A stretch of 64,000 nucleotides of DNA from Aldehydirespirator sp963667505 (lineage in GTDB: Bacteria; Actinomycetota; Acidimicrobiia; Acidimicrobiales; Aldehydirespiratoraceae), in contig OY763490.2 of NCBI GenBank assembly GCA_963667505.2, forward strand, positions 558,001 to 622,000. Reading direction: 5' to 3'. The notes below the pieces were generated by a model. It did not search any database, was not told where the DNA came from, and was given only the letters and a program-made list of their open reading frames with translations. Position 1 is the first letter of the stretch. Every line of letters starts with the position of its first letter. The translations under genes were made by a program, and so were the position numbers. This document shows positions 37,928 through 46,678 of this stretch, in pieces.

Positions 37928-38764
37928 ATGGGGCGAATCAGCAACACCTGGCAGTTGGCCAAGACGTCATGGGCCGTGCTCAAGAAGGATCGCGAGCTGC
38001 TGTGGATCCCGGTGCTGTCGTTCCTGGTGTCGGCGGTGGTCATCGGGGCCGTGGCCGCGGTGACGTTCGTCACGCTCTCCACCACGTCCTCGGGCGGCGA
38101 GACGACCACGGAGTTCAACCCGGCGACGGTGGTGCTGTTCGTGTTGGCCGCCTTGGTCCTAGGCGTCATCGCGGTGTTCTTCAACGGAGCGCTGGTGGCC
38201 GGCGCCCACGAGCGCATGACCGGCGGCGACCCCACGGTGCGCAGCGCGGTGAGCCGGGCGTTCCACCGCATCGGCGGGCTCGTGCCCTGGGCCATCCTCA
38301 CCACCACGGTGGGACTGGTCCTGCAGGCCCTGCGGGATCGGGCCGGCTGGCTGGGGCGGATCGTGCTGCACATGGTGGAGATGGCTTGGGAGGTGGTCAC
38401 TTTCCTGACCGTGCCGGCCATCGTCATCGACGACCTCGGAGCGATCGAGGGCCTCAAGCGGTCCGCGTCTCTGCTTCGCCGGACCTGGGGAGAGAACCTC
38501 GCGGCCCGGGTCGGGTTCGGCCTCCTCGGCTTCGTGCTGATCCTCCCCGCAGCGGTGGTGGCCGGGCTGTTCATCGCCTCGGGCTCGACCGCCCTGATCG
38601 TCGTGGGGGTAGTCGCGGCCGGGGCCTGGATAGCGGTGGTGATGGTGGTGCTCACCGCGCTCAACGCCATCTTCCAGACCGCGCTCTACCTGTACGCCAC
38701 CACCGGCCGCCTGCCCTCCGGCTTCGAGCAGGCCCCCCTGGCCCAAACCTTCGCCCCCAAGTAG
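37928..38764 (+). CDS. DUF6159-like integral membrane protein
   Basis: 278-residue membrane protein of unknown function. A short amphipathic start (MGRISNTWQLAKTSWAVLKKD) resembles DUF6159 members. Then come about five to six helices: IPVLSFLVSAVVIGAVAAV, VVLFVLAALVLGVIAVFF, WAILTTTVGLVLQAL, the FLTVPAIVIDD segment, and two near the C-terminus. GALVAGAHERMTGG and VIDDLGAIEGLKRSASLLRRTWGEN form conserved cytoplasmic-type loops. GGGAG lies about eight bases before ATG 37928. It stands 137 bp after the acyl-CoA dehydrogenase stop and is probably transcribed alone. Confidence 0.72.
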   Translation: MGRISNTWQLAKTSWAVLKKDRELLWIPVLSFLVSAVVIGAVAAVTFVTLSTTSSGGETTTEFNPATVVLFVLAALVLGVIAVFFNGALVAGAHERMTGGDPTVRSAVSRAFHRIGGLVPWAILTTTVGLVLQALRDRAGWLGRIVLHMVEMAWEVVTFLTVPAIVIDDLGAIEGLKRSASLLRRTWGENLAARVGFGLLGFVLILPAAVVAGLFIASGSTALIVVGVVAAGAWIAVVMVVLTALNAIFQTALYLYATTGRLPSGFEQAPLAQTFAPK

Positions 38765-38856
38765 CCGCCCCTGGGGTGGTACGGCGGAGGACGCGCCAAG
38801 CGACTCATCCTCGTCAGCCGGCCAGGGCAGCCCTGGGTGCCTGTTAGAGTCGTTTC

Positions 38857-39171
38857 GTGGCTTCCACGAGGTTGCGCTCCGACGGCCGGGTGACCATTCC
38901 CAAGCCTCTGCGACAAGCCGCCGGACTCTGCGAAGGCGACGAACTTGACGCCGAGGCGACCGGCGACGGCATCCTGCTGCGCCCTCGGCAGTCACGCGAT
39001 CCCGAGCAGTGGTGGTACTGGACTGAGGAGTGGCAGACGAAGGAGCAGGAAGCTGAGGCAGACCTCGCCGCAGGCAGGCGGGGGCCGGTGTTCTCCTCGG
39101 GTGAGGAGTTTCTGGCCGCTCTGCGCGAGATCGCTGGCTTGGAACCCAGCAGCGACAGCACGGCACACTGA
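38857..39171 (+). CDS. SpoVT/AbrB-domain antitoxin
   Basis: 104-residue swapped-hairpin DNA-binding protein (STRLRSDGRVTIPKPLRQAAGLCEGDEL is the AbrB/MazE-type core, about 3-31). The C-terminal part, rich in Trp, Glu and Lys (WWYWTEEWQTKEQEAEADL), is likely the toxin-binding region. The GTG start at 38857 directly precedes the domain. A RelE-like toxin gene starts 30 bp downstream. Such antitoxins usually repress their own promoter; a promoter is expected in the ~90 bp upstream, where nothing distinctive is visible. Confidence 0.8.
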   Translation: MASTRLRSDGRVTIPKPLRQAAGLCEGDELDAEATGDGILLRPRQSRDPEQWWYWTEEWQTKEQEAEADLAAGRRGPVFSSGEEFLAALREIAGLEPSSDSTAH

Positions 39172-39201
39172 GCCCGCCGCCGCGACGCTGCTCTGTGCCT
39201 C

Positions 39202-39495
39202 GTGCCCACATACGAATGGCTCCGGTCCTTCGGCCGTGACTTCGCGGCAATGGACAGACCATTGCAAGAGGCGTTCCTTCGGGCCGTGAGCGAGCTGGTT
39301 GAAGATCTCCGAGGGGATCGCCAACCTAGACCGGGCCTGCGCGTGAAAGGGGTGCGCGGCTACGAAGGGGTGTTCGAGATGACTTGGGCCCCGAATGGCC
39401 GGGCAACGTTCAACTACGGGGAGGAGAGACTTCCCGGGCACCCCCACATTGTCTGGCGACGCATCGGAAGCCACGACATCCTCCGGCGACCATGA
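39202..39495 (+). CDS. RelE/ParE-superfamily toxin
   Basis: 97-residue basic protein with the RelE-like fold signature: an N-terminal helical hairpin (YEWLRSFGRDFAAMDRPLQEAFLRA) then strands with KGVRGYEGVFEMTW, GRATFNYG and HIVWRRIGSHDIL. Family members cleave mRNA at the ribosome. The terminal IGSHDIL block is a typical end. The GTG start at 39202 is the only start close to the family N-terminus. It pairs with the AbrB-type antitoxin immediately upstream, an antitoxin-first order. Confidence 0.78.
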   Translation: MPTYEWLRSFGRDFAAMDRPLQEAFLRAVSELVEDLRGDRQPRPGLRVKGVRGYEGVFEMTWAPNGRATFNYGEERLPGHPHIVWRRIGSHDILRRP

Positions 39496-39977
39496 CGACC
39501 ATTCTGCCGCTGCCTGCTTGAGGAGGGTCCCTGAACTTGAGTTCGCGTGGACTCACAAACGGGTTCCCCTCGCGGTCACCGTCATGTGGACTGCACTGTC
39601 CGTCTCAACGGTCATAAGTGGACTCCACAAGGCTCGATCGCTCGACAAAGTCTGCGTGCTGCACGGCCGCGGACGATAACTCCAGACCCGGCGCACATGC
39701 CGCCCCTGCGTGCGGTTGCATCATGGGCCGTGATCATATGGCAGCAGTCTTGCATGCTGCTGCGCCGCGGCTGGCGGGGACGGCTGTCGCTGGGCGGGTG
39801 GCCTCGTTGGGGCGGGGCGGGTCTTGGGGCCTCGGTGGGTTTCGTGAGCGGAGGCGGGGCAGCCAGCGCGCGCGGCTGTGCTGCTGCAGGCGGGCCGCCG
39901 CTGGTGGACCACCATTTGAGCCTGGTGTGAAACATCACACCCAAGAGGCGTGCAACTGCCCACTCCGGTCGCGCCGG
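39496..39977. other. 482-bp intergenic region between convergent genes
   Basis: No convincing gene. Open frames here on both strands have no family features. Two small inverted repeats lie near the right end: TGGTGG-A-CCACCA at 39902-39914 and GGTGTGA-AACA-TCACACC at 39924-39941. They sit between the toxin gene and the convergent crotonase gene and may terminate transcription, but neither has a clear T-run. Confidence 0.5.
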
Positions 39978-40958
39978 TCAGACGAGTTGGTCGGCCAGGC
40001 CCCACTGATGCGCGCTGGCCGCGTCCAACTCGGCGTCGGTCAGCAGCCACTGGAGGGTGCGCTGACGACCGATCCGGGCCGGGATGCTCACTGTGCCGCC
40101 CGCACCGGGGATGAGGCCCATCGACAGTTCCGGGAGCCGGAAGCGCGCCCGCTCGGTGGCTTCGACCCGGCCGCAGAACGCGGCCAACTCCACGCCCGCG
40201 CCCACGCAGGCGCCGTCGACGCGGGCTGTGACCCGGTCGGAGATCGTGGCGAGCCACGGCGCGATGTTGGCCCGGCTGCGGATCAGGTGGGCGGCCACCG
40301 GGTCGGAGACTGTGCCGAACTCGGCCGGGTCGCCGCCCGCGCAGAAGTCGTCGCCCGCGCCGGTGATCACCACCGGCCGGTCGTCGGCGCCGGCCTGAAG
40401 GGCTTTGAGCACGTCGACCAGTTCGTCGCGCATGGCCGCGTCGAGCAGGTTCTTCAGCCGGGGCCGGTCGAGGGTGACCGTGGCCGAAGCGCCGTCGTCG
40501 GACACGGCTATGCGGGGCCGGTCGCGGTCGTGGCGCACGCGCCGTCCTCGCCCGGCCAGCCATCGGGCGTGCTCGGGGCCCGCCTGGAGGGTGGAGTAAG
40601 CCAGGCTCTCCACCAGCAGGGCGTCAGCCAAACCGAGGCGCTCGCCGCGGCGCAGCGTCTGGGCCGCGACCACTGAGGCCATGGGCGCAGCCGCCACCCC
40701 GGCGACGACGGGTTCGGGGTCGTCGACCACGATGTCCCAGGCGCCCCCGCCGGAGCCCACCGCGATGGACACCACCGGCAACCGGGCCAGGGCCGCTCCC
40801 ATCCTGTCGGCGGGATCGTCGCCCACATCCACCGCCACGGCCGGAACGCCCGACGCGGCCACCATGGCGTCGAGCACGAAACGGTCGAAGTCCACCGAGT
40901 CGGCCGCGCCCTCGGCGTCCTCCAACGGCCAAGCCTCGACGCTCGACCCGTCCACCAC
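39978..40958 (-). CDS. Enoyl-CoA hydratase/isomerase family protein with N-terminal extension
   Basis: 326-residue protein whose C-terminal ~180 residues are a crotonase domain: ATVTLDRPRLKNLLDAAM, ITGAGDDFCAGGD (oxyanion hole), then DGACVGAGVELAA and FRLPELSMGLIPGAGGT, which keep both catalytic Glu positions. The N-terminal ~145 residues also look crotonase-derived (VVSIAVGSGGGAWDIVVDD, ADALLVESLAYSTLQAGPE) but are degenerate and lack those motifs. GTG 40958 follows the ligase stop by 14 bp. With the ligase it would activate and hydrate an unsaturated acyl chain. Confidence 0.82.
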   Translation of the reverse strand: MVDGSSVEAWPLEDAEGAADSVDFDRFVLDAMVAASGVPAVAVDVGDDPADRMGAALARLPVVSIAVGSGGGAWDIVVDDPEPVVAGVAAAPMASVVAAQTLRRGERLGLADALLVESLAYSTLQAGPEHARWLAGRGRRVRHDRDRPRIAVSDDGASATVTLDRPRLKNLLDAAMRDELVDVLKALQAGADDRPVVITGAGDDFCAGGDPAEFGTVSDPVAAHLIRSRANIAPWLATISDRVTARVDGACVGAGVELAAFCGRVEATERARFRLPELSMGLIPGAGGTVSIPARIGRQRTLQWLLTDAELDAASAHQWGLADQLV

Positions 40959-40972
40959 AGGCAGCTTCCGCT

Positions 40973-42523
40973 CTAGGCGCCGGCCAGCGGGCGCTCGGCG
41001 GCCGCCGCGCCGGGCCCCGCGTCAGGCTCGGGGGCGAAGCCGTCGCGCAGGACGCGGCGCAGCAGCTTGCCGGTCTCGTTGTAGGGCAGCTCGTCGACGA
41101 ACTCCACCCGCGAGGGCACCCGGCTCGACCGGAGCCGGGCTCGGACCAGCTTCCGGAGTTCATCGCCGTCGGGCGCAGGGGAGCGGGCCACGACCGCCAC
41201 GGCCACCTCCTCGCCCCACTCCCGGCTGGGCACGCCGAAGGCGGCCGCGTCCACCACCGACGGATGGGTCAGCAGGGCGTCCTCGATCTCGCCGGGCGAC
41301 AGGTTCTCGCCGCCCCTCACGATGATGTCGTCATCGCGGCCGTGTACCCACAGGTATCCCGCGCCGTCGAGGTGGCCGCGGTCGCGGGTGCGGAACCAGC
41401 CGGCGTCGTCTAGCAGCGAGCCGGTCTCGGCGTACTCGCCAGAAACCTGCTCGCCCCTGACCCAGATCTCGCCCGCCGCTCCCGCGACCGCCTCGGCGCC
41501 GTCGTCGGAGCGGATCGAGAGTTCCACGCCCGGCAGCGGACGGCCCGCCGACGACAGCCGGGCCCTCGCCGCGGGATCGTCGGAGGCGGCGGCGCGGCGG
41601 TGGTCGTCGGGGCCCAGCACGCACACCGTCGAGCTTGTCTCGGTGAGGCCGTAGGCGTGGGAGAACCCGGCGTGCGGGAAGACCTCCAGGGCCTTCTCCA
41701 CCACCGACCGGTGCGACTTGCCCCCGCCGTAGGACACGAACCGCACCGAGGGGAGGGTCTCGCCTCGGCGGTCGAGGGCGTCGACGATACGGGCCAGCAT
41801 CGTGGGCACGAGCATGGCGTGGGTGGCGCCCTCGGCGTGTACCAGATCGATCCAGGCGTCCGGGTCGAACCTCCGCAGCGGCACGATGCGCCGGCCCGAG
41901 TAGACCTGCGAGAGCTGGGCGGCCACCGAGGCGATGTGGTACGGCGGCACCGCCATGATGTGGGCCTCGTCGGTTCCCGCGGAGCCGAACTCCACCGTGC
42001 CGAACACGTAGGACACCAGGTGCCGGTGGCGCAGCACGGCCGACTTGGGCGCGCCGGTGGTGCCGCTGGTGTAGAGCAGCACGGCCGCGGCGTCGGGATC
42101 CATCGGCCAGTCGCCGTGCTCGGCGGGCTCGGCGCCTCCGCCGGGATCGGCCAGAAGGCCTTCCCGCTCGACGATCTCGAGTCCTCCGACATCGGCCAGC
42201 CGGTCCGCGCCGGCACGGTCCGACACCGCCAGAGCGGGCGCGGCCCGTTCGGCCAGCTCGCGGAGGTCGTCGTCGGCGAGCCGGTAGTTGATCGGCACGT
42301 AGGGCACGCCCGCCCATGCCGCTCCGAACAGGGCGACCGGCAGGACGGCGCCCGGCTCGTCGCAGAGCAGCAGCCGCTGCGCCCCGGACGCCCGCACACG
42401 TCCGGCCAGCGCGGCGGCATGGCCCATCAGCCGATGGCAGGTCATGCCGCGGCCGAGCGTGCCGACCGCCGTCCGGTCGCCCATGGCGGTGGACGCCATC
42501 TCCAGGAGCATCATGACGTTCAT
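40973..42523 (-). CDS. AMP-forming acyl-CoA ligase (FadD-like)
   Basis: 516-residue ANL-superfamily ligase. The P-loop is LLYTSGTTGAPKSA, the adenylate motif YGLTETSS, the hinge GWFRTRDRGHLDG followed by GRDDDIIVRGGENLSP, and the catalytic Lys is in PYNETGKLLRR near the C-terminus. ATG 42523 is used. It is cotranscribed with the crotonase downstream and probably with the small protein gene 77 bp upstream. The acid activated is unknown. Confidence 0.88.
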   Translation of the reverse strand: MNVMMLLEMASTAMGDRTAVGTLGRGMTCHRLMGHAAALAGRVRASGAQRLLLCDEPGAVLPVALFGAAWAGVPYVPINYRLADDDLRELAERAAPALAVSDRAGADRLADVGGLEIVEREGLLADPGGGAEPAEHGDWPMDPDAAAVLLYTSGTTGAPKSAVLRHRHLVSYVFGTVEFGSAGTDEAHIMAVPPYHIASVAAQLSQVYSGRRIVPLRRFDPDAWIDLVHAEGATHAMLVPTMLARIVDALDRRGETLPSVRFVSYGGGKSHRSVVEKALEVFPHAGFSHAYGLTETSSTVCVLGPDDHRRAAASDDPAARARLSSAGRPLPGVELSIRSDDGAEAVAGAAGEIWVRGEQVSGEYAETGSLLDDAGWFRTRDRGHLDGAGYLWVHGRDDDIIVRGGENLSPGEIEDALLTHPSVVDAAAFGVPSREWGEEVAVAVVARSPAPDGDELRKLVRARLRSSRVPSRVEFVDELPYNETGKLLRRVLRDGFAPEPDAGPGAAAAERPLAGA

Positions 42524-42600
42524 CGGGGCGTCTCCGCTGGCCTGGCTGGCTCGCGGCGGATGACGACGGACCTGGTCCGGCAGTCCACCGGCAGAGCTGC

Positions 42601-42906
42601 TCAGTCCGAGGCGGGCAACGGCTTGGTCGCCTTCACAGCCAGCGGCACGCCCCCGAGCGCCATCGAGCCCTCGCCGGCCTTCGTGCAGAGGACCTCCACC
42701 GCCTCGTCGGGGTCTCCGTAGCGCTTCCCGAGCAGCGTTCCCGCCGAAGCGTCGGCGCTGGGCGCGCCGGCCCGCTCGGTCGATCCGGCCGGCGCCATGG
42801 GGGCGCCGCCGCAGCTCAGATCGGCGGGGCCGACCCCCTTGACCACGATCACCTCCGTGGCGCAGACCGTGCTCTGGAATCGGGCCCCGGGCCTCAGCTC
42901 CACCAT
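42601..42906 (-). CDS. Small conserved hypothetical protein
   Basis: Not assigned to a named family. The 101 residues include VCATEVIVVKG, LSCGGAPM, GTLLGKRYGDPDEAVEVLCTKAGEGSM and LGGVPL, with three cysteines, and no membrane segment or signal peptide. The compact, motif-rich composition suggests a small beta protein that could bind metal or a cofactor; that is inference. GGAGG precedes the ATG by seven bases, so it is a genuine gene. It sits between the ribose-type permease gene and the acyl-CoA ligase on the same strand, and probably works with the ligase. Confidence 0.7.
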   Translation of the reverse strand: MVELRPGARFQSTVCATEVIVVKGVGPADLSCGGAPMAPAGSTERAGAPSADASAGTLLGKRYGDPDEAVEVLCTKAGEGSMALGGVPLAVKATKPLPASD

Positions 42907-43033
42907 CTCGTTCCTCCCGCCGCCAGTCGACTCGGTGGGGCTGGCGCCCCTCGGCCCGTCCATTGTGACCTGCGAAATGCCGCCGCCCAACCGTTGGCGG
43001 GACGACGCCGGCACCGAACGGCTGGCCGGCCTC

Positions 43034-44041
43034 TCAGCCTGTGGCGTGGTGACGCGGGCGGAGCCCCAGCCCTGGATCGCTGCGCCATCGACGCCACCGA
43101 GCCCGCAACTCGGGTCGTCCGATCAGCAGCTCCAGCACGACCGCCACGATCAAGACTATGCCCGTGGCCAGCGTCAGGATGTAGAAGGGCGCCCCTCCGA
43201 GGCTCAGGCCGCTGTTGATGAAGCGCAGCGTCAGGGCGCCGATTGCGATCCCGAACACCGAGCCCCGTCCGCCCAGCAGGCTGACGCCGCCGATCAGCGC
43301 GGCGGTGGCCGCCGGGAGGAGCAGCGTCTCGAACGCGGCCGGGCCTGCGCTGCCGGACTTGATCGACGTGAGCGCCCCGGTCAGCGCAGCCAACGCCCCC
43401 GAGACGGCGAAGGCCAGCACGAGCGGGCGGACCAGCGGCACGCCGGCCGCGGCGGCCTCCTGCCGTCCGCCGCCGACCGCGTAGATCTCCCGGCCGAATC
43501 GGGTGTTGACCAACAGCAGGGCCACCAGGACGAAACAAGCCAGTGTGACCAGGCTGAACGGCGAGAAGATCCAGAGTTGGCGGCGCACGTCATGGGCGAT
43601 CTCCAAGTTCTTCATGACCACGGTGTTCTCGCCGGAGATCATGAAGGCCAAGCCGCGAAGGCCGATCAGGGTTCCCAGAGTGAACACCAAGGACTGGATC
43701 CTCAGGCGATAAACCAGATACCCCTGAAGACTGCCATAGGCAACACCGATCAGCATTGCGAGCAGAGTGGTCGGCACCAGTCCGAGCTCCTCTACGACGG
43801 ACACGGAGATGATCCCCGCGACCGCGGCTGCCGACCCGACCGAGAGATCGAGCTCTCCAGCGATGATCGTCACTCCGACCGCCAGCGCGGCCAAGCCCAA
43901 GAATGCGAAGCCTTCGAAGATCGTGAAGACGTTGTTGGTGGTAAAGAACCGATCGTCGCGCCACGAGAACACCATGAACACCGCGACGAAGAGTCCGAGG
44001 CGGGCCCATGCCGTGGGCTCCACTCGTCGGATCGACCTCAT
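43034..44041 (-). CDS. Ribose/xylose-type ABC transporter permease (RbsC family), second
   Basis: 335-residue inner-membrane permease with about eight to ten hydrophobic segments. The RbsC-family signature is clear in GVTIIAGELDLSVGSAAAVAGI and in FTLGTLIGLRGLAFMISGE. ATG 44041 overlaps the preceding permease stop by four bases, so the pair is coupled. It ends with a basic cytoplasmic tail (RARWRRWRSD). It forms a heteromeric importer with the next permease, the RbsA-type ATPase and the lipoprotein at 47300. Confidence 0.9.
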   Translation of the reverse strand: MRSIRRVEPTAWARLGLFVAVFMVFSWRDDRFFTTNNVFTIFEGFAFLGLAALAVGVTIIAGELDLSVGSAAAVAGIISVSVVEELGLVPTTLLAMLIGVAYGSLQGYLVYRLRIQSLVFTLGTLIGLRGLAFMISGENTVVMKNLEIAHDVRRQLWIFSPFSLVTLACFVLVALLLVNTRFGREIYAVGGGRQEAAAAGVPLVRPLVLAFAVSGALAALTGALTSIKSGSAGPAAFETLLLPAATAALIGGVSLLGGRGSVFGIAIGALTLRFINSGLSLGGAPFYILTLATGIVLIVAVVLELLIGRPELRARWRRWRSDPGLGLRPRHHATG

Positions 44042-45015
44042 GTCATCTGCCTCCGGTTGCGGAGCACCGTGAACGCGCTCACGCTGACCAGGATGGCCAG
44101 CCCGACGAACAGGATCCGAACGCCGTAGCTGAAGCCGCGCAGCACCATCAGGTTCTGGAGGCCGGCTATGAACACCGCGCCGATCGCCGTTCTCAGCGCA
44201 GAGCCCTCTCCTCCCTGGATGGCCGCGCCGCCGACGAGGATGGCCGCGATGGAGTCGATGTCGGCGCCGTCGAACTGATCGAGGCGCCCCTGGCCGAACT
44301 GGGCGGCGCTGAAGATCCCGGCGAGGGCGGCGCCCAGCGACGACACCGCGAACACGTAGACGGTGGTCCTGCCCGGCCGCAGGCCCGAGGCGGCCGCCGC
44401 CAGCCGATTGGCGCCCACCAAGGTCAGTTCCCGGCCGAACCGCGTGCGAGCCAGGACGATGGCGGCGATGACGGTGATCACCACGAAGGCCCAGGTCTGG
44501 TTGGGAACTCCCAGAGGCCGGGACGTGCCGATCCAGTCGGCTGCGTCGGTGCCGGCTCTGACCGTCTTGTTGTCGGTCAGCCAGGCCCCGGAGCCGAACA
44601 GGACCGCTCCGACGGCCAGCGTCACCACGATCGGGTTTCCTCCGAGGGCCACTGCGCCGCCCTGAACGGCGCCCACCGCGGCCGCGATCGCGAACGTGAC
44701 GAGAACTGCGAACCACGCCGGCCATCCCCAGCTCATGAAGGCGGCGAAGCCGATGGCGGCCATGGCCGCGGTCTGCGACACCGACAGCGAGAAGAAACTG
44801 CCGGCGATGGTGATGCCGGTCATGGTCACCGCGATGATCCCGATGAGGGCGGCCGAGCGCACGATGCTCTGAAGGTTGCGGTATGTGACGAACTCCGGCG
44901 TGGTGATCCATCCCACTGCCGCCAGGGCTACCACTGCGCCCACCACGGCCAGCGGCACCGTCGCCCGGCGCCACGACCAGGCCGGCTTGGCGACGCTGAT
45001 CTCGGCGCTGCTCAT
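44038..45015 (-). CDS. Ribose/xylose-type ABC transporter permease (RbsC family), first
   Basis: 325-residue permease of the RbsC family with about eight to ten membrane helices. The conserved core is seen in ITIAGSFFSLSVSQTAAMAAI, GGNPIVVTLAVG and IAAILVGGAAIQGGEGSALRTAIGA. Its start overlaps the ATPase stop by one base and its stop overlaps the next permease start, so all three are coupled. Having two different permeases suggests a heterodimer in the membrane. Confidence 0.9.
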   Translation of the reverse strand: MSSAEISVAKPAWSWRRATVPLAVVGAVVALAAVGWITTPEFVTYRNLQSIVRSAALIGIIAVTMTGITIAGSFFSLSVSQTAAMAAIGFAAFMSWGWPAWFAVLVTFAIAAAVGAVQGGAVALGGNPIVVTLAVGAVLFGSGAWLTDNKTVRAGTDAADWIGTSRPLGVPNQTWAFVVITVIAAIVLARTRFGRELTLVGANRLAAAASGLRPGRTTVYVFAVSSLGAALAGIFSAAQFGQGRLDQFDGADIDSIAAILVGGAAIQGGEGSALRTAIGAVFIAGLQNLMVLRGFSYGVRILFVGLAILVSVSAFTVLRNRRQMT

Positions 45016-46517
45016 CAGGCCGCCTCTTGCGGATGAGTGATCTCCCGGGTGAGCAGGCGGGAGTCGGTGTCGTCGCGGCGGCGGACGCTGACCTGCGTCC
45101 CCTTGAAGTACGCGACCACGGTGTCCGCCAGACCCAGTATCTCCTGGCTGTCGGAGGTGGCGACGACGATGGAGGTGCCCTGCTCCGCGATGGTGCGCAG
45201 GTGGCGGTAGATCTCCGCTCGGGCCCCTACGTCCACGCCCCGGGTGGGTTCATCCACGAGCAGGACCTTGAGCGGGTGACCGGTCCACTTGCCCACCGCG
45301 ATCTTCTGCTGGTTCCCGCCGCTCAGCGCGCCCGCCACCGATCCCAACCGCAGCCGGTCGATCGTGAAGGTCTCGGCGATGCGGTTGCTCATGGACCGCT
45401 CGGCCCGAGGTCGCAGCCACCCGGCCACCGTCACATGGTCGAGGCTCGGGGAGGTCAGGTTCTCGACCACGCTGCGCTGCAGGAAGAGGCCGTCGCGCTT
45501 GCGGTCCGAGGAGCTGTACCCGATTCCATGGCGGATGGCCGCCGCCGGCGAGTTGGACGGAACGGTGCTCCCGGAGACCGACACCGTGCCCGAGATTCTG
45601 GGCTGGTGGCCGGCCACCGCCCTCAGCACGTCGCTGGCGCCGCTGCCGAGCTGGCCGGCCAGCCCGACGATCTCGCCCTTGCGGACCCCCAGGCTCACGG
45701 GTTCGGTCACGTTCTCGGTGATGAGATCCTGGATGTCGAGAACCAGCGGTCCGGGCGCGGAGGCCCGCTCGGGGAACAGGCCTTCCAGCGTTCCCCCGAG
45801 CATCATGGAGATGAGCTGGTCGAGGGTGAGGGCGCTGGTCGGAGTGGGGGCGCTGGATCTGCCGTCCCGGAACACGGTCACCCGGTCGGCTAGGTCGAAG
45901 ACCTCGTCGAGGCGATGGGTCACGTAGATGATCGAGCGGCGCTGCTCCCGCAGGGAGCGGACCACTGTCTTGACTCTCTGTATCTCCCGGTCGGCCAGCG
46001 CCGCGGTCGGCTCGTCGAAGATCACCACCCGGGCGTCGCGAGCCAGCAGGCGGGCCACTTCGATCAGCTGCCGCTCCGCCACCGAGAGGTGCTCGACTTG
46101 GGCGTGGGGGTCCAATTCTCCCAAGCCGACCTGATCCAGATAGGGCATGGCCGCCCGGGCCAGAGCCCGCGGCGAGGTTCGCCATCCTCGTCTCGTGTCG
46201 CCCAGGAAGACGTTGTCGGCGACGGAGAGGCTGGGAATCAGCGATAGCTCCTGCTGAACGACTGCGATGCCGGCATGCTCGGTCTGGGCGGAGCCCCCGA
46301 AGCCGACGTCCTCGCCTCCCAAGCGGATCCTCCCGTCATCGGGCGGGTACATCCCGGCCAGGATCTTGACCAGGGTGCTCTTTCCGGCGCCGTTCTCGCC
46401 GACCAGGGCCATCACCTCGCCGTAGCCGACCTCGAAGTCCGCCTTGTCAAGCGCTCGTATCGAGCCGAACGTCTTCGAGACCGCGTCGACTCGCAGGTAT
46501 GGCTCGGATGAGTTCAC
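45015..46517 (-). CDS. Ribose/xylose-type ABC transporter ATPase (RbsA family)
   Basis: 500-residue protein with two tandem ATPase domains. Domain 1 has Walker A GENGAGKST (about 40-48), VVQQELSL, signature LSVAERQ and Walker B VVIFDEPTAAL. Domain 2 has the degenerate Walker A GQLGSGASD usual for this family, signature LSGGNQQK, Walker B VLLVDEPTRGVD. The GTG at 46517 is preferred because GGAG lies about seven bases upstream; the GTG at 46541 (508 residues) lacks one. The start lies in the first unit of a 35-bp repeat that copies this ribosome site and GTG. Confidence 0.9.
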   Translation of the reverse strand: MNSSEPYLRVDAVSKTFGSIRALDKADFEVGYGEVMALVGENGAGKSTLVKILAGMYPPDDGRIRLGGEDVGFGGSAQTEHAGIAVVQQELSLIPSLSVADNVFLGDTRRGWRTSPRALARAAMPYLDQVGLGELDPHAQVEHLSVAERQLIEVARLLARDARVVIFDEPTAALADREIQRVKTVVRSLREQRRSIIYVTHRLDEVFDLADRVTVFRDGRSSAPTPTSALTLDQLISMMLGGTLEGLFPERASAPGPLVLDIQDLITENVTEPVSLGVRKGEIVGLAGQLGSGASDVLRAVAGHQPRISGTVSVSGSTVPSNSPAAAIRHGIGYSSSDRKRDGLFLQRSVVENLTSPSLDHVTVAGWLRPRAERSMSNRIAETFTIDRLRLGSVAGALSGGNQQKIAVGKWTGHPLKVLLVDEPTRGVDVGARAEIYRHLRTIAEQGTSIVVATSDSQEILGLADTVVAYFKGTQVSVRRRDDTDSRLLTREITHPQEAA

Positions 46518-46601
46518 GGCGTCTCCGCTGCTCACGGTCACCGCTTGCTCACGGCGTCTTCGCTGCTCACGGTCAGCGCTTGCTCACGGTGTCTCCGCTG
46601 C
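46514..46601. repeat. 35-bp tandem repeat over the rbsA-type start region
   Basis: Units at 46514-46548 and 46549-46583, differing at two bases, and a half unit at 46584-46601 each contain, on the minus strand, a ribosome-site-like GGAGAC or GAAGAC and a GTG. Only the first GTG leads into the ATPase. The other two read GTG-AGC-AAG-CGS-TGA, four codons then stop. GCTCACGG also recurs about every 17-18 bp. Confidence 0.88.
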
Positions 46602-46678
46602 ACGCCGGGCCCTGCATCATGTCTGGATTGCAGGCGGTCTCCAGCAGGGGAGTGTTGGGGGAGCGAGGATTCGCAGGT

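Noticed and set aside
39924..39941. TGTGA-AACA-TCACA resembling a CRP site
   Set aside because: The spacer is four bases rather than six, and the site is downstream of both flanking genes, so a promoter role is unlikely.
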